From Deefgea tanakiae (GTDB lineage Bacteria > Pseudomonadota > Gammaproteobacteria > Burkholderiales > Chitinibacteraceae), in the NCBI RefSeq assembly GCF_019665765.1, contig NZ_CP081150.1, positions 558,001 through 622,000 of the forward strand: a DNA stretch of 64,000 bases, in the 5' to 3' direction. Positions 8,871 to 17,883 of the stretch are shown here, in pieces. Position numbers and translations under genes: made by a program. Numbering within the stretch: position 1 is the stretch's first letter; each line of letters starts with the position of its first letter. The notes beneath the pieces were generated by a model that worked only from the letters and a program-made list of their open reading frames with translations, did not search any database and was not told the origin of the DNA.

Positions 8871-9467
8871 TTGCGCAGTCTAACTACTTGGGTGCTGCCC
8901 TTGTTGCTTTTAGTGATTGTTGGCAGCTTGATCTGGGTGTTGAGCCGTGTGGCGACTAATTTGGCCTTGCCTAACCGGGTTGATTTAAATGCGCCGGATC
9001 TCATTGCCAACGAAGGTACTTTGGTGCGCTTTGATGAAGCCGGTTTAAAGCGTTCACACCTTGTTGCGAGTCGGGTCACCCATGTTCCCGCAGAAGATAC
9101 GATGCTATTTGAAGCGCCGGTTTTAACGCAAACTCAGGTCGGCAAGCCAACGATTGTCGTGGTCGGTACGCGAGCACGCTCGATCCATAAAGCCTCTGAA
9201 ACTTGGTTTTATGAAGCAACGCAATTGCGCCGCGCGCCTTATGCTAATAATGCAGAATTGATTATTGATGGTCGTGATATTTGGATTGACGGTAATGCTG
9301 AAATAGCCAAGTCAGAACAATTTGTCACCGCAAAAATGGGGCAAAGCCACGCTGAAGCGGTCGGCTTTGTTGCTAACAATCAATTAGAAACCCTAGAACT
9401 TAAATCTAAAGTAAAGATGACCTATGTGCCGACACCTCGCCCTGCCGCTCCTCGCGCTAATCCTTAG
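8871..9467 (+). CDS. lptC: LPS export protein LptC
   Basis: Bitopic inner-membrane protein that receives LPS from the LptBFG transporter and hands it to LptA. One hydrophobic helix (about residues 4-24) is followed by a periplasmic beta-jellyroll domain (LptC/YrbK family), and 198 residues is the usual size. The start is TTG: the sequence GGGGAG at 8861-8866, overlapping the kdsC stop, is 4 nt upstream, and no ATG lies near the beginning of the anchor helix. The 3' end overlaps lptA by 44 bp. Confidence 0.93.
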   Translation: MRSLTTWVLPLLLLVIVGSLIWVLSRVATNLALPNRVDLNAPDLIANEGTLVRFDEAGLKRSHLVASRVTHVPAEDTMLFEAPVLTQTQVGKPTIVVVGTRARSIHKASETWFYEATQLRRAPYANNAELIIDGRDIWIDGNAEIAKSEQFVTAKMGQSHAEAVGFVANNQLETLELKSKVKMTYVPTPRPAAPRANP

Positions 9468-9918
9468 TTCACCTTCATTCGCCGAAACGGCTGATCGTGA
9501 AAAACCGATGAATATCGTTGCAGATCATTGTCTTGCCGAGCAAAAAACACAGCAAACAGTGTGTACTGGCAATGTGATTGTCACCCAAGGCACGATGGTG
9601 ATGCGGGCAGATAAAGTGACCATGCGCCAAGATGCTGAAGGCAAACAATTTGCTAAAGGCGAAGGCCGTCCTGTCCGCTTTAAGCAAAAACTAGACAGTG
9701 GCGAGACGCTCGATGCTGAATCTCTAAGATTTGATTATGACGAATTGAAAGGCGAAATGGTGCTGATTGATAAAGCATGGGTGAAAAAAGGCCAAGACAT
9801 CGTGATGGGCGACACGATTAACTACAATTTAAATACTGAGTTTTACCAAGCGCAAAGTAAACCAGGTAATCGCGTGAACATTACGATCAATCCGAAAAAG
9901 AAAGACGCCGCCAAATGA
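9424..9918 (+). CDS. lptA: Periplasmic LPS transport protein LptA
   Basis: Soluble periplasmic protein that polymerises into the bridge carrying LPS from LptC to the outer-membrane LptD. Residues 1-20 are a signal peptide ending in SFAETAD. The OstA-like beta-jellyroll domain follows, starting with PMNIVADHC and including [17 protein letters not shown], the typical pattern of this family. At 164 residues it is of normal size. It starts inside lptC and its stop codon overlaps the lptB start as ATGA, so the three genes are translationally coupled. Confidence 0.94.
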   Translation: MCRHLALPLLALILSSPSFAETADREKPMNIVADHCLAEQKTQQTVCTGNVIVTQGTMVMRADKVTMRQDAEGKQFAKGEGRPVRFKQKLDSGETLDAESLRFDYDELKGEMVLIDKAWVKKGQDIVMGDTINYNLNTEFYQAQSKPGNRVNITINPKKKDAAK

Positions 9919-10637
9919 GTGTGTTGAAAGCGCAGCATTTACAAAAGTCGTATAAAAAACGCACCGTGGTGCGCGATGTGTCGATTGAAGTCGCCAGTGG
10001 CGAGGTTGTCGGTTTATTGGGGCCGAATGGCGCGGGTAAAACGACCAGCTTTTATATGATTGTCGGCTTAGTACGGATGGATGCGGGCACCATTGAATTA
10101 GATGGTGTCGATGTGAGCCAACAGCCGATTCACAAGCGTGCGCGGCTTGGTTTGGGTTATTTACCACAAGAAGCTTCGATTTTTCGCAAAATGACGGTCG
10201 CGGAAAACATACAAGCGGTGCTTGAGTTGCACTACAAGACGAAAGAAGAAATCAATACCCGCTTAGATGAGCTGCTGCACGATTTGCACATTGGGCATTT
10301 GCGTGAAAGTGGTGCGATGAGTTTGTCGGGTGGTGAGCGCCGCCGCGTAGAAATCGCGCGTGCCTTGGCGTCCAACCCACAGTTTATTTTGCTCGATGAG
10401 CCTTTTGCTGGCGTTGACCCGATTGCGGTGATTGATATTCAACGCATCATTGGCTTTCTTAAAGGTCGTGGAATCGGTGTTTTGATTACCGATCACAATG
10501 TGCGTGAAACGCTCGGTATTTGTGATCGCGCCTATATCATTTCTGAAGGTGCAGTGATTGCCGCTGGAAAACCCACAGAAATCGTCAATAATGAAGATGT
10601 TCGCCAAGTGTATTTGGGTGAACATTTTAAAATGTAG
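9915..10637 (+). CDS. lptB: LPS export ABC transporter ATP-binding protein LptB
   Basis: Cytoplasmic ATPase that powers LPS extraction with LptF and LptG (not in this window). All ABC motifs are present: Walker [10 protein letters not shown] (about residue 36), Q-loop YLPQEASIF, signature [15 protein letters not shown] (about 138), Walker [14 protein letters not shown] (about 157) and the switch His in ITDHNV. It is 240 residues long, typical for LptB. Expression is coupled to lptA by a 4-bp overlap, and rpoN follows after 38 bp. Confidence 0.97.
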   Translation: MSVLKAQHLQKSYKKRTVVRDVSIEVASGEVVGLLGPNGAGKTTSFYMIVGLVRMDAGTIELDGVDVSQQPIHKRARLGLGYLPQEASIFRKMTVAENIQAVLELHYKTKEEINTRLDELLHDLHIGHLRESGAMSLSGGERRRVEIARALASNPQFILLDEPFAGVDPIAVIDIQRIIGFLKGRGIGVLITDHNVRETLGICDRAYIISEGAVIAAGKPTEIVNNEDVRQVYLGEHFKM

Positions 10638-10675
10638 TGATTTTGGTCTGCTCTAATTCCTAGGTCGTTCTCTTC

Positions 10676-12058
10676 ATGAAGCAAACCCTGCAGCTGCGCA
10701 TGTCGCAGCAGCTTAATCTAACACCGCAACTTCAGCAGTCAATCAAACTGTTGCAACTCTCTACGCTTGAATTTCAACAAGAAATTGAACAGTTCCTCGC
10801 TGAAAATCCGATGTTAGAGCGTGAGGATGGCGTGGTTGATGCGGGTGAAGAAGCTGCGCCGCTCGAAGTCAGCGAAGTCGTTGAAGAGGGGGATAGCCTG
10901 CGCTGGGACGAGGTCAGATCAGGTCAATCGTATGACGAAGATGATGAAAATGACCCTGCTTTAAGGGTTCAAAAAACGTATTCTTTGCGCGACTATTTGC
11001 TTGAACAAAGTGGCTGTTTGGTGGTCTCAGAGCGGGATAAGGCGTTGATTAATTTGTTAATTGATGCCTTGGATGAGGACGGTTTGCTAAGCCAAACGTT
11101 AGATGAAATCTATGCTCAGATCCCCGAAGAGCTGATCACTGAGTTGGAGTTAGAGCCAGAAGAGCTGCAAATTGCATTGCAGCATTTGCAGCAACTTGAG
11201 CCTTTGGGTGTTGGCGCAAGGGATTTAGCCGAGTCTTTGACAATACAGCTCCGCGTTTTGCCCGATAGTCCAGTGAGACAAATTGCCATTCGATTAGTGA
11301 ATGAAGGACTCGATTTATTGGCGCAGCGGGATTACACTAGACTTAAGCGTCAACTGCAATGCGATGAAACAACGCTGCGAGATGCGCAAGCTTTGGTGCG
11401 TGGATTAACGCCAAGACCGGGGGCAAATTGGTCGTCTGAGACGACTCGCTATGTAGTTCCAGATGTCATTGTGACAAAAGTGCGTGGGCAATGGCAGGTG
11501 CGCTTGAATTTTGCGGCGCAGCCCAAACTTAAAGTCAATGAGATGTACGCCAAGCTGTTGCAAGGTGATTCCACAATGGGTTTGAGTGGAAAATTGCAAG
11601 AAGCTCGTTGGTTGATTAAAAGTGTTGAACAGCGTGGCAGTACGATTTTACGTGTTGCTGAAGCGATTGTGGTACGGCAAAAAGCGTTTTTTGAGTATGG
11701 TGAAGTGGCAATGCGGCCCTTGGTGTTGCGTGATATTGCGGATGAGTTAGAGTTGCATGAATCCACCATTTCACGGGTGACAACGCAAAAATACATGCTG
11801 ACGCCACGAGGGGTATTTGAGTACAAATATTTCTTTGGTAGTCATGTTGAAAGCGAAACGGGTGGTGAAAATTCAGCAACATCCATCAAAGCTTTGATCA
11901 AACAACTGGTACAGCAAGAAAATACGCACAAACCTTTATCGGATAGTGCTATAACTGAAGAACTCGCACGGCAAGGTGTGGTGGTTGCGCGACGCACCGT
12001 TGCTAAGTACAGGGAGGCATTAATGATTCCTCCCGTTAATCAGCGCAAGTGTTTGTAA
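10676..12058 (+). CDS. rpoN: RNA polymerase sigma-54 factor
   Basis: Sigma factor for -24/-12 promoters, which need an AAA+ activator such as NtrC (also in this window). Region I is the glutamine/leucine-rich activator-responsive segment (LRMSQQLNLTPQLQQSIKLL, residues 6-25). An acidic region II follows at about 50-105. The core-binding and DNA-binding domains end with the RpoN box ARRTVAKYRE near residue 440, which reads the -24 element. Total length 460 is normal. The position after lptB and before hpf and ptsN is the conserved proteobacterial rpoN neighbourhood. Two matching -24/-12 promoters are found in the window (glnA and ntrB). Confidence 0.97.
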   Translation: MKQTLQLRMSQQLNLTPQLQQSIKLLQLSTLEFQQEIEQFLAENPMLEREDGVVDAGEEAAPLEVSEVVEEGDSLRWDEVRSGQSYDEDDENDPALRVQKTYSLRDYLLEQSGCLVVSERDKALINLLIDALDEDGLLSQTLDEIYAQIPEELITELELEPEELQIALQHLQQLEPLGVGARDLAESLTIQLRVLPDSPVRQIAIRLVNEGLDLLAQRDYTRLKRQLQCDETTLRDAQALVRGLTPRPGANWSSETTRYVVPDVIVTKVRGQWQVRLNFAAQPKLKVNEMYAKLLQGDSTMGLSGKLQEARWLIKSVEQRGSTILRVAEAIVVRQKAFFEYGEVAMRPLVLRDIADELELHESTISRVTTQKYMLTPRGVFEYKYFFGSHVESETGGENSATSIKALIKQLVQQENTHKPLSDSAITEELARQGVVVARRTVAKYREALMIPPVNQRKCL

Positions 12059-12104
12059 AAGCACATCGCCTTATACAAAAGCAGAAAAACCGAAGGAGTA
12101 GTAT

Positions 12105-12431
12105 ATGAACCTCAACATTAGTGGTCATCATCTGGAAGTTACACCAGCGATTCGTGAATACGTTGCTAGCAAAGTAGAGCGCACGACTCGCCATTTTGAC
12201 AGCGTCATTGATGTTTCAGTGATTTTGTCTGTCGATAAGCTGGAACATAAGGCCGAAGCGACGGTGCATGTCGTGGGCAAAGATCTTCATGTTGAGTCAG
12301 TTGATGCAGATATGTATGCAGCGATTGATAGTCTTGTTGATAAACTTGATCGTCAGATTATCAAATACAAAGAAAAGCAATCTGGCCATCGTAATGAAGC
12401 GATCAAGCACCAAGCGGTGATCGAAGAATAA
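12105..12431 (+). CDS. hpf: Ribosome hibernation promoting factor, short form
   Basis: Binds the 30S decoding region of idle ribosomes and, in the short form, supports 100S dimer formation with RMF. The 108 residues are the single beta-alpha-beta HPF/RaiA domain (starts [20 protein letters not shown], with basic residues in [12 protein letters not shown] and [12 protein letters not shown]). The C-terminal dimerisation domain of long HPF is absent. A strong AAGGAG ribosome site precedes the ATG. It ends at a clear terminator and sits between rpoN and ptsN, the standard order. Confidence 0.93.
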   Translation: MNLNISGHHLEVTPAIREYVASKVERTTRHFDSVIDVSVILSVDKLEHKAEATVHVVGKDLHVESVDADMYAAIDSLVDKLDRQIIKYKEKQSGHRNEAIKHQAVIEE

Positions 12432-12450
12432 TCCGTTGCGCAAGCAACAC

Positions 12451-12482
12451 AACGGGAACGCCGCGAGTCGTTCCCGTTTTTG
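12451..12482 (+). terminator. Rho-independent terminator after hpf
   Basis: AACGGGAACG / CGTTCCCGTT, 10-bp arms with an 8-nt loop, followed by a T-rich tail. It should end, or attenuate, the rpoN-hpf transcript before ptsN. Confidence 0.88.
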
Positions 12483-12529
12483 TTTATCGGAGCGCGGGTT
12501 ACAATGGCGGCTCCTTTAAGGACATAAGT

Positions 12530-13006
12530 TTGAACATGAGCCTGATTAGCAAAATTCTCCCTGTTGCCAATGTGTTTCTCGACTTGGATGTGGGCAGCAA
12601 AAAACGCGTTTTTGAACATGTCGGTATTTTGTTTGAAAATAGCCATGGTATTGCGCGTAGCGTAATTTTTGATAGTTTATTCGCCCGCGAAAAACTAGGC
12701 TCAACGGGCTTGGGCCAAGGTGTAGCAATTCCTCATGGACGGATCAAAGGCTTGAAAGAAGCCGTTGGCGCTTTTGTGCGCTTGAAAGAGCCGATTCAAT
12801 TTGATGCGCCCGATAGCAAGCCAGTTTCTTTGATTTTTGTTTTGTTGGTTCCGGCTAATGCGACCGATCTGCATTTGCAAATTTTGTCTGAACTCGCCCA
12901 ATTGTTTTCAGATAAGCAATTGCGTGAAGAGTTGCTGGCATTACCTGATGCAACGGCGGTATGGGAGAAAATTTCCAATTGGGAACCCTACGCTTCTGAG
13001 TTTTAA
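12530..13006 (+). CDS. ptsN: Nitrogen-PTS regulatory protein EIIA-Ntr
   Basis: Phosphocarrier of the nitrogen-related PTS; it regulates potassium uptake, sigma-54 genes and other targets by protein contact. The PTS EIIA type 2 fold covers the whole 158 residues, with the phosphorylated His in GVAIPHGRIKG at about residue 66. Two starts are possible: TTG at 12530, with AAGGA at 12518-12522 at 7-nt spacing, or ATG at 12536, with 13-nt spacing. Spacing favours TTG, and the products differ by two residues. No NPr (ptsO) or EI-Ntr gene lies in the window. Confidence 0.94.
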   Translation: MNMSLISKILPVANVFLDLDVGSKKRVFEHVGILFENSHGIARSVIFDSLFAREKLGSTGLGQGVAIPHGRIKGLKEAVGAFVRLKEPIQFDAPDSKPVSLIFVLLVPANATDLHLQILSELAQLFSDKQLREELLALPDATAVWEKISNWEPYASEF

Positions 13007-13014
13007 TTGACTTC

Positions 13015-13044
13015 AGCCCTCAGCTTTTGACTGAGGGCTTCTTA
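13015..13044 (+). terminator. Terminator after ptsN
   Basis: AGCCCTCAG / CTGAGGGCT hairpin, 9-bp arms and 7-nt loop, followed by TCTTATTTG, a moderate T-rich tail. It separates ptsN from hprK. Confidence 0.75.
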
Positions 13045-13132
13045 TTTGAGGCGTCTTCATTGGCGCGGCTCAGTCCAATTGTCATACAATTTGTAATAAA
13101 ATCATTTCTAAAATTGATCAACGCGAGCCAGC

Positions 13133-14077
13133 ATGCCTCAAATCACTGCCCGACAACTTTTTATTGATAACGCCGAAAAACTGCGCCTCACTTGGGTGGC
13201 AGGGCAGTCAGGTGCGAATAATTTGCTGTCCAATGACGCATCAGAGCAAAAGCCCTCACTGTCTTTGGTTGGGCATTTGAATTTCGTACATCCGAACCGC
13301 ATTCAAGTGTTGGGTATTGCTGAAGTGGCTTATCTGAATAGTCTTTCAGCTGAAATTCAGCACTCCAGTTTGAATCAGCTGTTTGCCAATGATATGTCAG
13401 CGATGATTGTAGCGAATGGGCAAGTGGTTCCCGATTCGCTACGAGAAGCCGCCGAGCGTCATCATGTTCCTTTGTTGACTAGTCCAGAGCAATCTCCGTA
13501 TTTGATGGAGGTATTGCGCTATTACTTAAGTAAAGCATTGGCTGTATCAACACACCTTCATGGGGTATTTTTGGATGTGCTTGAAGTTGGTGTTTTGCTC
13601 ACTGGTGAATCATCGATGGGTAAGTCTGAGTTGGCGCTCGAATTGATTTCGCGCGGTCATGGCTTGGTCGCCGATGATGTGGTTGAGGTATATCGGACCA
13701 ATCCAGAAACCTTAGAAGGGCGCTGTCCACCGATGTTGCGTGACTTTTTGGAAGTGCGCGGGATTGGTGTTTTGAATATTCGGACTATTTTTGGCGAAAC
13801 GGCGGTGCGGCCGAAAAAAACGCTGAAATTGATTGTGCATCTGGCTAAAGCGGGCGGAGAAGCCGTTGCCCCTGTGGATCGTCTGCAAATGCAAGCTGCG
13901 ACACAGGCAATTTTGGATGTGCCGGTGCGCAAATTAGTGATTCCGGTCGCGGCAGGCCGAAATTTAGCTGTGCTGGTTGAGTCAGCGGTGCGAAACTATA
14001 TTCTGCAATTACGCGGCATTGATTCAACACGAGAGTTTATCGAACGCCATCAAAAATTCATGGAAATGGGTGAATAA
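13133..14077 (+). CDS. hprK: HPr kinase/phosphorylase
   Basis: Bifunctional enzyme that phosphorylates and dephosphorylates HPr on a serine, linking PTS state to regulation. The N-terminal domain (1-130) is followed by the kinase domain with the P-loop [14 protein letters not shown] (about residue 160) and the HprK signature region [16 protein letters not shown] (about 205-220). Length 314 is usual. Proteobacteria with hprK in the rpoN-ptsN locus often use it for a regulatory-only PTS. The stop codon shares one base with the rapZ start (TAATG), so the two are cotranslated. Confidence 0.95.
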   Translation: MPQITARQLFIDNAEKLRLTWVAGQSGANNLLSNDASEQKPSLSLVGHLNFVHPNRIQVLGIAEVAYLNSLSAEIQHSSLNQLFANDMSAMIVANGQVVPDSLREAAERHHVPLLTSPEQSPYLMEVLRYYLSKALAVSTHLHGVFLDVLEVGVLLTGESSMGKSELALELISRGHGLVADDVVEVYRTNPETLEGRCPPMLRDFLEVRGIGVLNIRTIFGETAVRPKKTLKLIVHLAKAGGEAVAPVDRLQMQAATQAILDVPVRKLVIPVAAGRNLAVLVESAVRNYILQLRGIDSTREFIERHQKFMEMGE

Positions 14078-14934
14078 TGCATCGTAGTCAACAATTAGTA
14101 TTATTGTCGGGTCTATCGGGCGCCGGTAAAAGCGTTGCATTAAAAGCACTGGAAGACCTCGGTTTTTATTGTCTCGATAATCTACCGGCACCCTTATTGC
14201 CGCAAGCGGTGTCGATGCTCGATCAAGATGGTTATCCCAAGGTCGCAATTGGGATTGATGCGCGTAGTGCACATAATCTCGCCACCTTTCCTGACCATTT
14301 AGCTGCGCTAATGGATTTGGGCTTAGATGTTCGCATGATTTACCTTGAAGCCAATAACGAAGTCTTAGTGAAGCGTTATTCAGAAAGTCGCCGCAGCCAT
14401 CCTTTATCTAAAGGCGAATTGACCGTCACAGAGTCGGTAACTCTAGAGCGTGAGATGCTGGAAACCATCCGTGAGATGTCGCATGCGATGGATACATCTG
14501 GTTTGTCGGCCGCTCAGTTGCGCGTTTGGGTGCGTGATTTTATCGATTCTGATCGTGCCAAACTCACTTTGATTTTTGAGTCATTTGGCTTCAAGCACGG
14601 CTTGCCGCTCGATGCCGATTTTGTGTTTGATGCACGCTGTCTGCCTAATCCCTATTACGATCTTGCACTGCGACCGCTAACGGGAATGGATCAGCCGGTG
14701 GCTGATTTCTTGATGCGTCAACCCACGGTCGGTAGTTATTTCACGCATATTTTGGGCTTTTTAGAGCGCTGGTTGCCCGAGTTCGAGCGCGATCAGCGTA
14801 GTTATGTAACGGTGGCAATTGGTTGCACGGGTGGGCAGCATCGTTCAGTCTATTTAGCCGAAGAGTTACGTCGCCATTTTGCGCGCAATCGCCAAGTGTT
14901 GGTGCGTCATCGCGAACAGCATCACCGTGCCTAA
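14077..14934 (+). CDS. rapZ: RNase adapter protein RapZ
   Basis: Nucleotide-binding protein; in E. coli it directs RNase E to the GlmZ small RNA and so controls glucosamine 6-phosphate synthesis and envelope precursors. The N-terminal P-loop GLSGAGKSVALKALED lies at residues 9-24, and the conserved C-terminal domain (about 160-285) contains GCTGGQHRSVYLAEEL. Length 285 matches. Whether the E. coli RNA targets exist in this organism cannot be seen. It overlaps hprK by one base and the following NusG-II gene by 8 bp if the latter starts at GTG 14927. Confidence 0.95.
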   Translation: MHRSQQLVLLSGLSGAGKSVALKALEDLGFYCLDNLPAPLLPQAVSMLDQDGYPKVAIGIDARSAHNLATFPDHLAALMDLGLDVRMIYLEANNEVLVKRYSESRRSHPLSKGELTVTESVTLEREMLETIREMSHAMDTSGLSAAQLRVWVRDFIDSDRAKLTLIFESFGFKHGLPLDADFVFDARCLPNPYYDLALRPLTGMDQPVADFLMRQPTVGSYFTHILGFLERWLPEFERDQRSYVTVAIGCTGGQHRSVYLAEELRRHFARNRQVLVRHREQHHRA

Positions 14935-15322
14935 CACTGCTTGGCGGCAATGGCTGCAAATGATGCAGCCCGGTGATTATCTGATGTTGTTCTGTTGCAT
15001 TGTGCTATGGGCGGTCATTACGCCCTTGTGTTGGTCGCAAGGCAGAGCAACGCGAGTCAAAGTATTTCAAGATGGTCAATTGTTTGCCGAGCTTGATTTG
15101 GCTGCGGCCCGTACTTTAGCCATTGCAGGGCCACTTGGTGATACTGTGATCGAAGTCGCAGCAGGTCGGGTGCGAATTGCTAGTGATCCAAGCCCACGCC
15201 AATATTGCGTGCGAGCGGGCTGGCTCACTCAAACGGGGCAAACTGCGATTTGTTTACCTAACCGCACCAGCATTCAATTGATTGGCAATCACCCGCCCGC
15301 GTATGACAGCCTCACCTACTAA
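14927..15322 (+). CDS. NusG domain II-containing membrane-anchored protein
   Basis: A hydrophobic helix (LMLFCCIVLWAVITPLCW) is followed by about 85 extracytoplasmic residues resembling the stand-alone NusG domain II family (ATRVKVFQDGQLFAELDL and GDTVIEVAAGRVRI, ending TAICLPNRTSIQLIG). Such proteins are unrelated in role to transcription factor NusG and are often encoded beside Gx transporters and flavin or electron-transfer genes; their function is not settled. The start is uncertain: GTG at 14927 overlaps rapZ by 8 bp, and ATGs further in (at MMQPGDYL) are also possible. The Gx-transporter gene follows with an overlap of about 20 bp. Confidence 0.72.
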   Translation: MPNTAWRQWLQMMQPGDYLMLFCCIVLWAVITPLCWSQGRATRVKVFQDGQLFAELDLAAARTLAIAGPLGDTVIEVAAGRVRIASDPSPRQYCVRAGWLTQTGQTAICLPNRTSIQLIGNHPPAYDSLTY

Positions 15323-15851
15323 ACTCACCTTAAAAGTCACGCCAGAAGATGAGCAAGTTGCCAGATTGGCGGCCTGTGCGATTGCTTTAGCGGTGATTGA
15401 GGCGGCGATTCCTTCTCCTATACCTGGCTTTAAGCCGGGTCTCGCTAATATTGTCACTTTAATTGCGCTACAGCGTATTGGCTGGACGGCCGCAGTCTGG
15501 GTTTCTTTGCTACGTATACTCGGGGCAGGTTTAGTCTTGGGTGGCTTTTTTTCTCCCGGCTTTGTGATGAGTTTGGGGGGCGGCATTATGAGTTTGCTGG
15601 TGCTAGGTTTGGCGCAATATTTACCGCGCCGCTGGTTTGGTTTAGTGTCGTTTTCCATGTTATCAGCGCTTGGACATTTGTGCGGCCAGCTGCTGATCGC
15701 GCGGCTGTGGCTCATTCCGCATAACGGCATTGTCGTTCTGATTCCTGTCCTTGCTGCGATGTCGATATTTTTTGGTTTGATCAATGGTTTGATTGCCACG
15801 CGCTTATTGCGTGACGCTGAACCTATTGCCCCATCTGATAGTCAGAGCTGA
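15303..15851 (+). CDS. Gx transporter family membrane protein (Hpre_diP_synt_I family)
   Basis: Polytopic membrane protein of the family once named heptaprenyl diphosphate synthase component I, now treated as a putative transporter. Five or six hydrophobic segments are visible, with the family's Gly-rich conserved stretch PSPIPGFKPGLANIVTLIAL at about residue 40 and GGFFSPGFVMSLGGGIMSL at about 80. Start ATG at 15303 (MTASPTKLTL) gives 182 residues; a TTG seven codons upstream is possible. It overlaps the NusG-II gene, so the two are almost certainly coexpressed and likely act together. ubiX, a flavin-modifying enzyme gene, follows after 40 bp. Confidence 0.82.
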   Translation: MTASPTKLTLKVTPEDEQVARLAACAIALAVIEAAIPSPIPGFKPGLANIVTLIALQRIGWTAAVWVSLLRILGAGLVLGGFFSPGFVMSLGGGIMSLLVLGLAQYLPRRWFGLVSFSMLSALGHLCGQLLIARLWLIPHNGIVVLIPVLAAMSIFFGLINGLIATRLLRDAEPIAPSDSQS

Positions 15852-15891
15852 TTGCTTGTATATTCGACTGTTATTTTATTAGGACTTAAAA

Positions 15892-16491
15892 ATGAAAATC
15901 ATCACCCTTGCGTTTACTGGCGCCTCCGGTTTGCCGTATGGCTTGCGCACGTTGGAGTGCTTGCTGGCGGCGGGTTGCAAGGTGCGTTTGGTGTATACGC
16001 AAGTGGCGCAGATTGTCGCAAAGCAAGAGCTGGATTTGACTTGGCCTGGTCGCGCTGCGGATTTAGCTGACTTGTTGTGTGCTCAATATGGCGTTGATGC
16101 TGAACAATTGCAGGTATATGGACAAAATGAGTGGTTCGCGCCGATGGCATCGGGTAGTAATCCAGGCGATGGCATGATCGTTGTGCCATGCACGATGGGG
16201 GCGCTGTCCGCGATTGCCAACGGTGCGTCGGATAATCTGCTCGAACGCGCTGCTGATGTGATGATCAAAGAGCGCAAAACGCTGATTTTAGTGCCACGCG
16301 AAACGCCGTTTTCAGCGATACATTTGGAGCATATGCTGAAACTCTCGCGCCTCGGCGTGGTGATTTTGCCGCCGAATCCCGGCTTTTATCATCACCCCAA
16401 AACGATTGAAGACTTAGTTGATTTCGTTGTGGCGCGGATTTTAGACCAAATCAATGTGCCACATCAGTTAATGCAACGCTGGGGTGAGTAG
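15892..16491 (+). CDS. ubiX: Flavin prenyltransferase UbiX
   Basis: Attaches a dimethylallyl group to FMN to make the prenylated flavin cofactor used by UbiD-type decarboxylases, such as the one in ubiquinone synthesis. The 199 residues show the FMN-binding N-terminus TLAFTGASGLPYGLRTLECL, the conserved VPCTMGALSAIANG (about 100-113) and the typical VPRETPFSAIHLEHMLKLS (about 138-156). Full length for the family. No ubiD is in the window. It is the last gene of the plus-strand run and converges on the MATE transporter gene with no clear terminator between. Confidence 0.96.
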   Translation: MKIITLAFTGASGLPYGLRTLECLLAAGCKVRLVYTQVAQIVAKQELDLTWPGRAADLADLLCAQYGVDAEQLQVYGQNEWFAPMASGSNPGDGMIVVPCTMGALSAIANGASDNLLERAADVMIKERKTLILVPRETPFSAIHLEHMLKLSRLGVVILPPNPGFYHHPKTIEDLVDFVVARILDQINVPHQLMQRWGE

Positions 16492-16524
16492 GGGTATTTA
16501 TTTCTAGCTATTTTTCAATAATGC

Positions 16525-17883
16525 TTAGCCTGATATACCTTGTGTTAAGGCGCGCTGGCTGATTTTTTGGAAGAAAGCGTACAGTGCAATCGCTGCAAAG
16601 CTCAGTGCGATGACCAGCGCCAACCAATAACCTGCCGGTCCATGTGCGCTGAACGGCCCTACGCCAAAAGTCAGCGCATAGCCAAGTGGTATCCCAATCA
16701 CCCAAAATGCGGTTAGATGAATCGCCAGCGGAATCCGTGTTGATTTGTAACCACGCAATGCGCCCGCCACCACAATTTGCGTGGCATCCGAAAATTGAAA
16801 AATACCGGCTAATAAAAGAAGCTGTGCAGACAGCAGAATCACTGCAGGGTCTGCCGTGTACCACGTTGCAATCGTGTGGCGGAACAAAATAATCATGCTG
16901 CCTGACACTACTGCGAGAATAAACCCGAGGTAAATGCCGGTTTGGCCGATGAATCTGGCCTGCTTGTAATCGCCTGCGCCGATCGCTTGGCCCACTCGAA
17001 CGGTGAGGGCGGTGCTGATCGCCAGTGGAATCATAAAAGTCAGTGAAGCAAAATTGAGTGCAATTTGATGCGATGCGACGGTGGTGGTGCCGAGTTTAGC
17101 GATAATCAGCGCAATCAAGCTAAACGCGCTGGCTTCAACAAAAAACATAATCCCAATGGGTATTGCCAGCTTGGCTAATTGCTTCTGGGTGTAGGGGTCA
17201 ATACCCTTTGGTGCTCTAAAGGGGTGTGTGTCGCGATAAATCGGTGACACCCAAATCCAGATGACCCACAGCACTGCGCTAAACCACATGCACAAGGCGG
17301 TTGCCCAAGCGCAGCCCACAGCACCGAGTGCCGGAAATCCCCACTCACCATAAATTAACGCATAGTTGGCGGGGATATTCAGTAGCAGTGCCAAGATCGA
17401 AATAATCATCATCGGCTTGGTTTGATTCAAGCTCGAACTGTAGCCATACAGCACCCGTGCAATCGCCACCGCCGGAAAGCCCCAAGAGATCACCGTTAAA
17501 AAATCACTCGCTTTAACTGCGACATCAGGTGCGAGCCCAATATGAGCAAAGATGGGCACTAATCCATGCGCAATTAACATCATGGCAGCGGCCACCAACA
17601 AGCCCTGGTACAAGGCTTGCTGTGTGAGTGAAGGAATTTCATGAAACGCTTTGGCGCCGACTTTTTGCGACGCCATCGGGCTAATCGCAATTAAGAGGCC
17701 AAACATCGTCACAATCATCACACTCCAGATCGACGTGCCGACTGAAACGGCCGCCAAATCACCGGCAGACAAATGCCCAGCCATCACCGCATCCACAAAG
17801 CCAGTTCCCGTTTGCGCGAGCTGGCCGACCATAATCGGCCAAGCTAAAATCCAAGTTGCTTTTGCATCGGTCAAGCGGGGCAT
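16525..17883 (-). CDS. MATE-family multidrug efflux transporter (NorM-like)
   Basis: Cation-coupled exporter of the MatE family; 452 residues with about twelve hydrophobic helices in two repeated halves. Each half starts with a family pattern: WPIMVGQLAQTGTGFVDAVM (about 14-33) and IPIGIMFFVEASAFSLIALI in the second half. NorM-type proteins export cationic drugs and dyes using Na+ or H+; substrate cannot be predicted. The start lies 11 bp inside the 3' end of the upstream small gene (stop 17871), so the two are translationally coupled. Confidence 0.92.
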   Translation of the reverse strand: MPRLTDAKATWILAWPIMVGQLAQTGTGFVDAVMAGHLSAGDLAAVSVGTSIWSVMIVTMFGLLIAISPMASQKVGAKAFHEIPSLTQQALYQGLLVAAAMMLIAHGLVPIFAHIGLAPDVAVKASDFLTVISWGFPAVAIARVLYGYSSSLNQTKPMMIISILALLLNIPANYALIYGEWGFPALGAVGCAWATALCMWFSAVLWVIWIWVSPIYRDTHPFRAPKGIDPYTQKQLAKLAIPIGIMFFVEASAFSLIALIIAKLGTTTVASHQIALNFASLTFMIPLAISTALTVRVGQAIGAGDYKQARFIGQTGIYLGFILAVVSGSMIILFRHTIATWYTADPAVILLSAQLLLLAGIFQFSDATQIVVAGALRGYKSTRIPLAIHLTAFWVIGIPLGYALTFGVGPFSAHGPAGYWLALVIALSFAAIALYAFFQKISQRALTQGISG

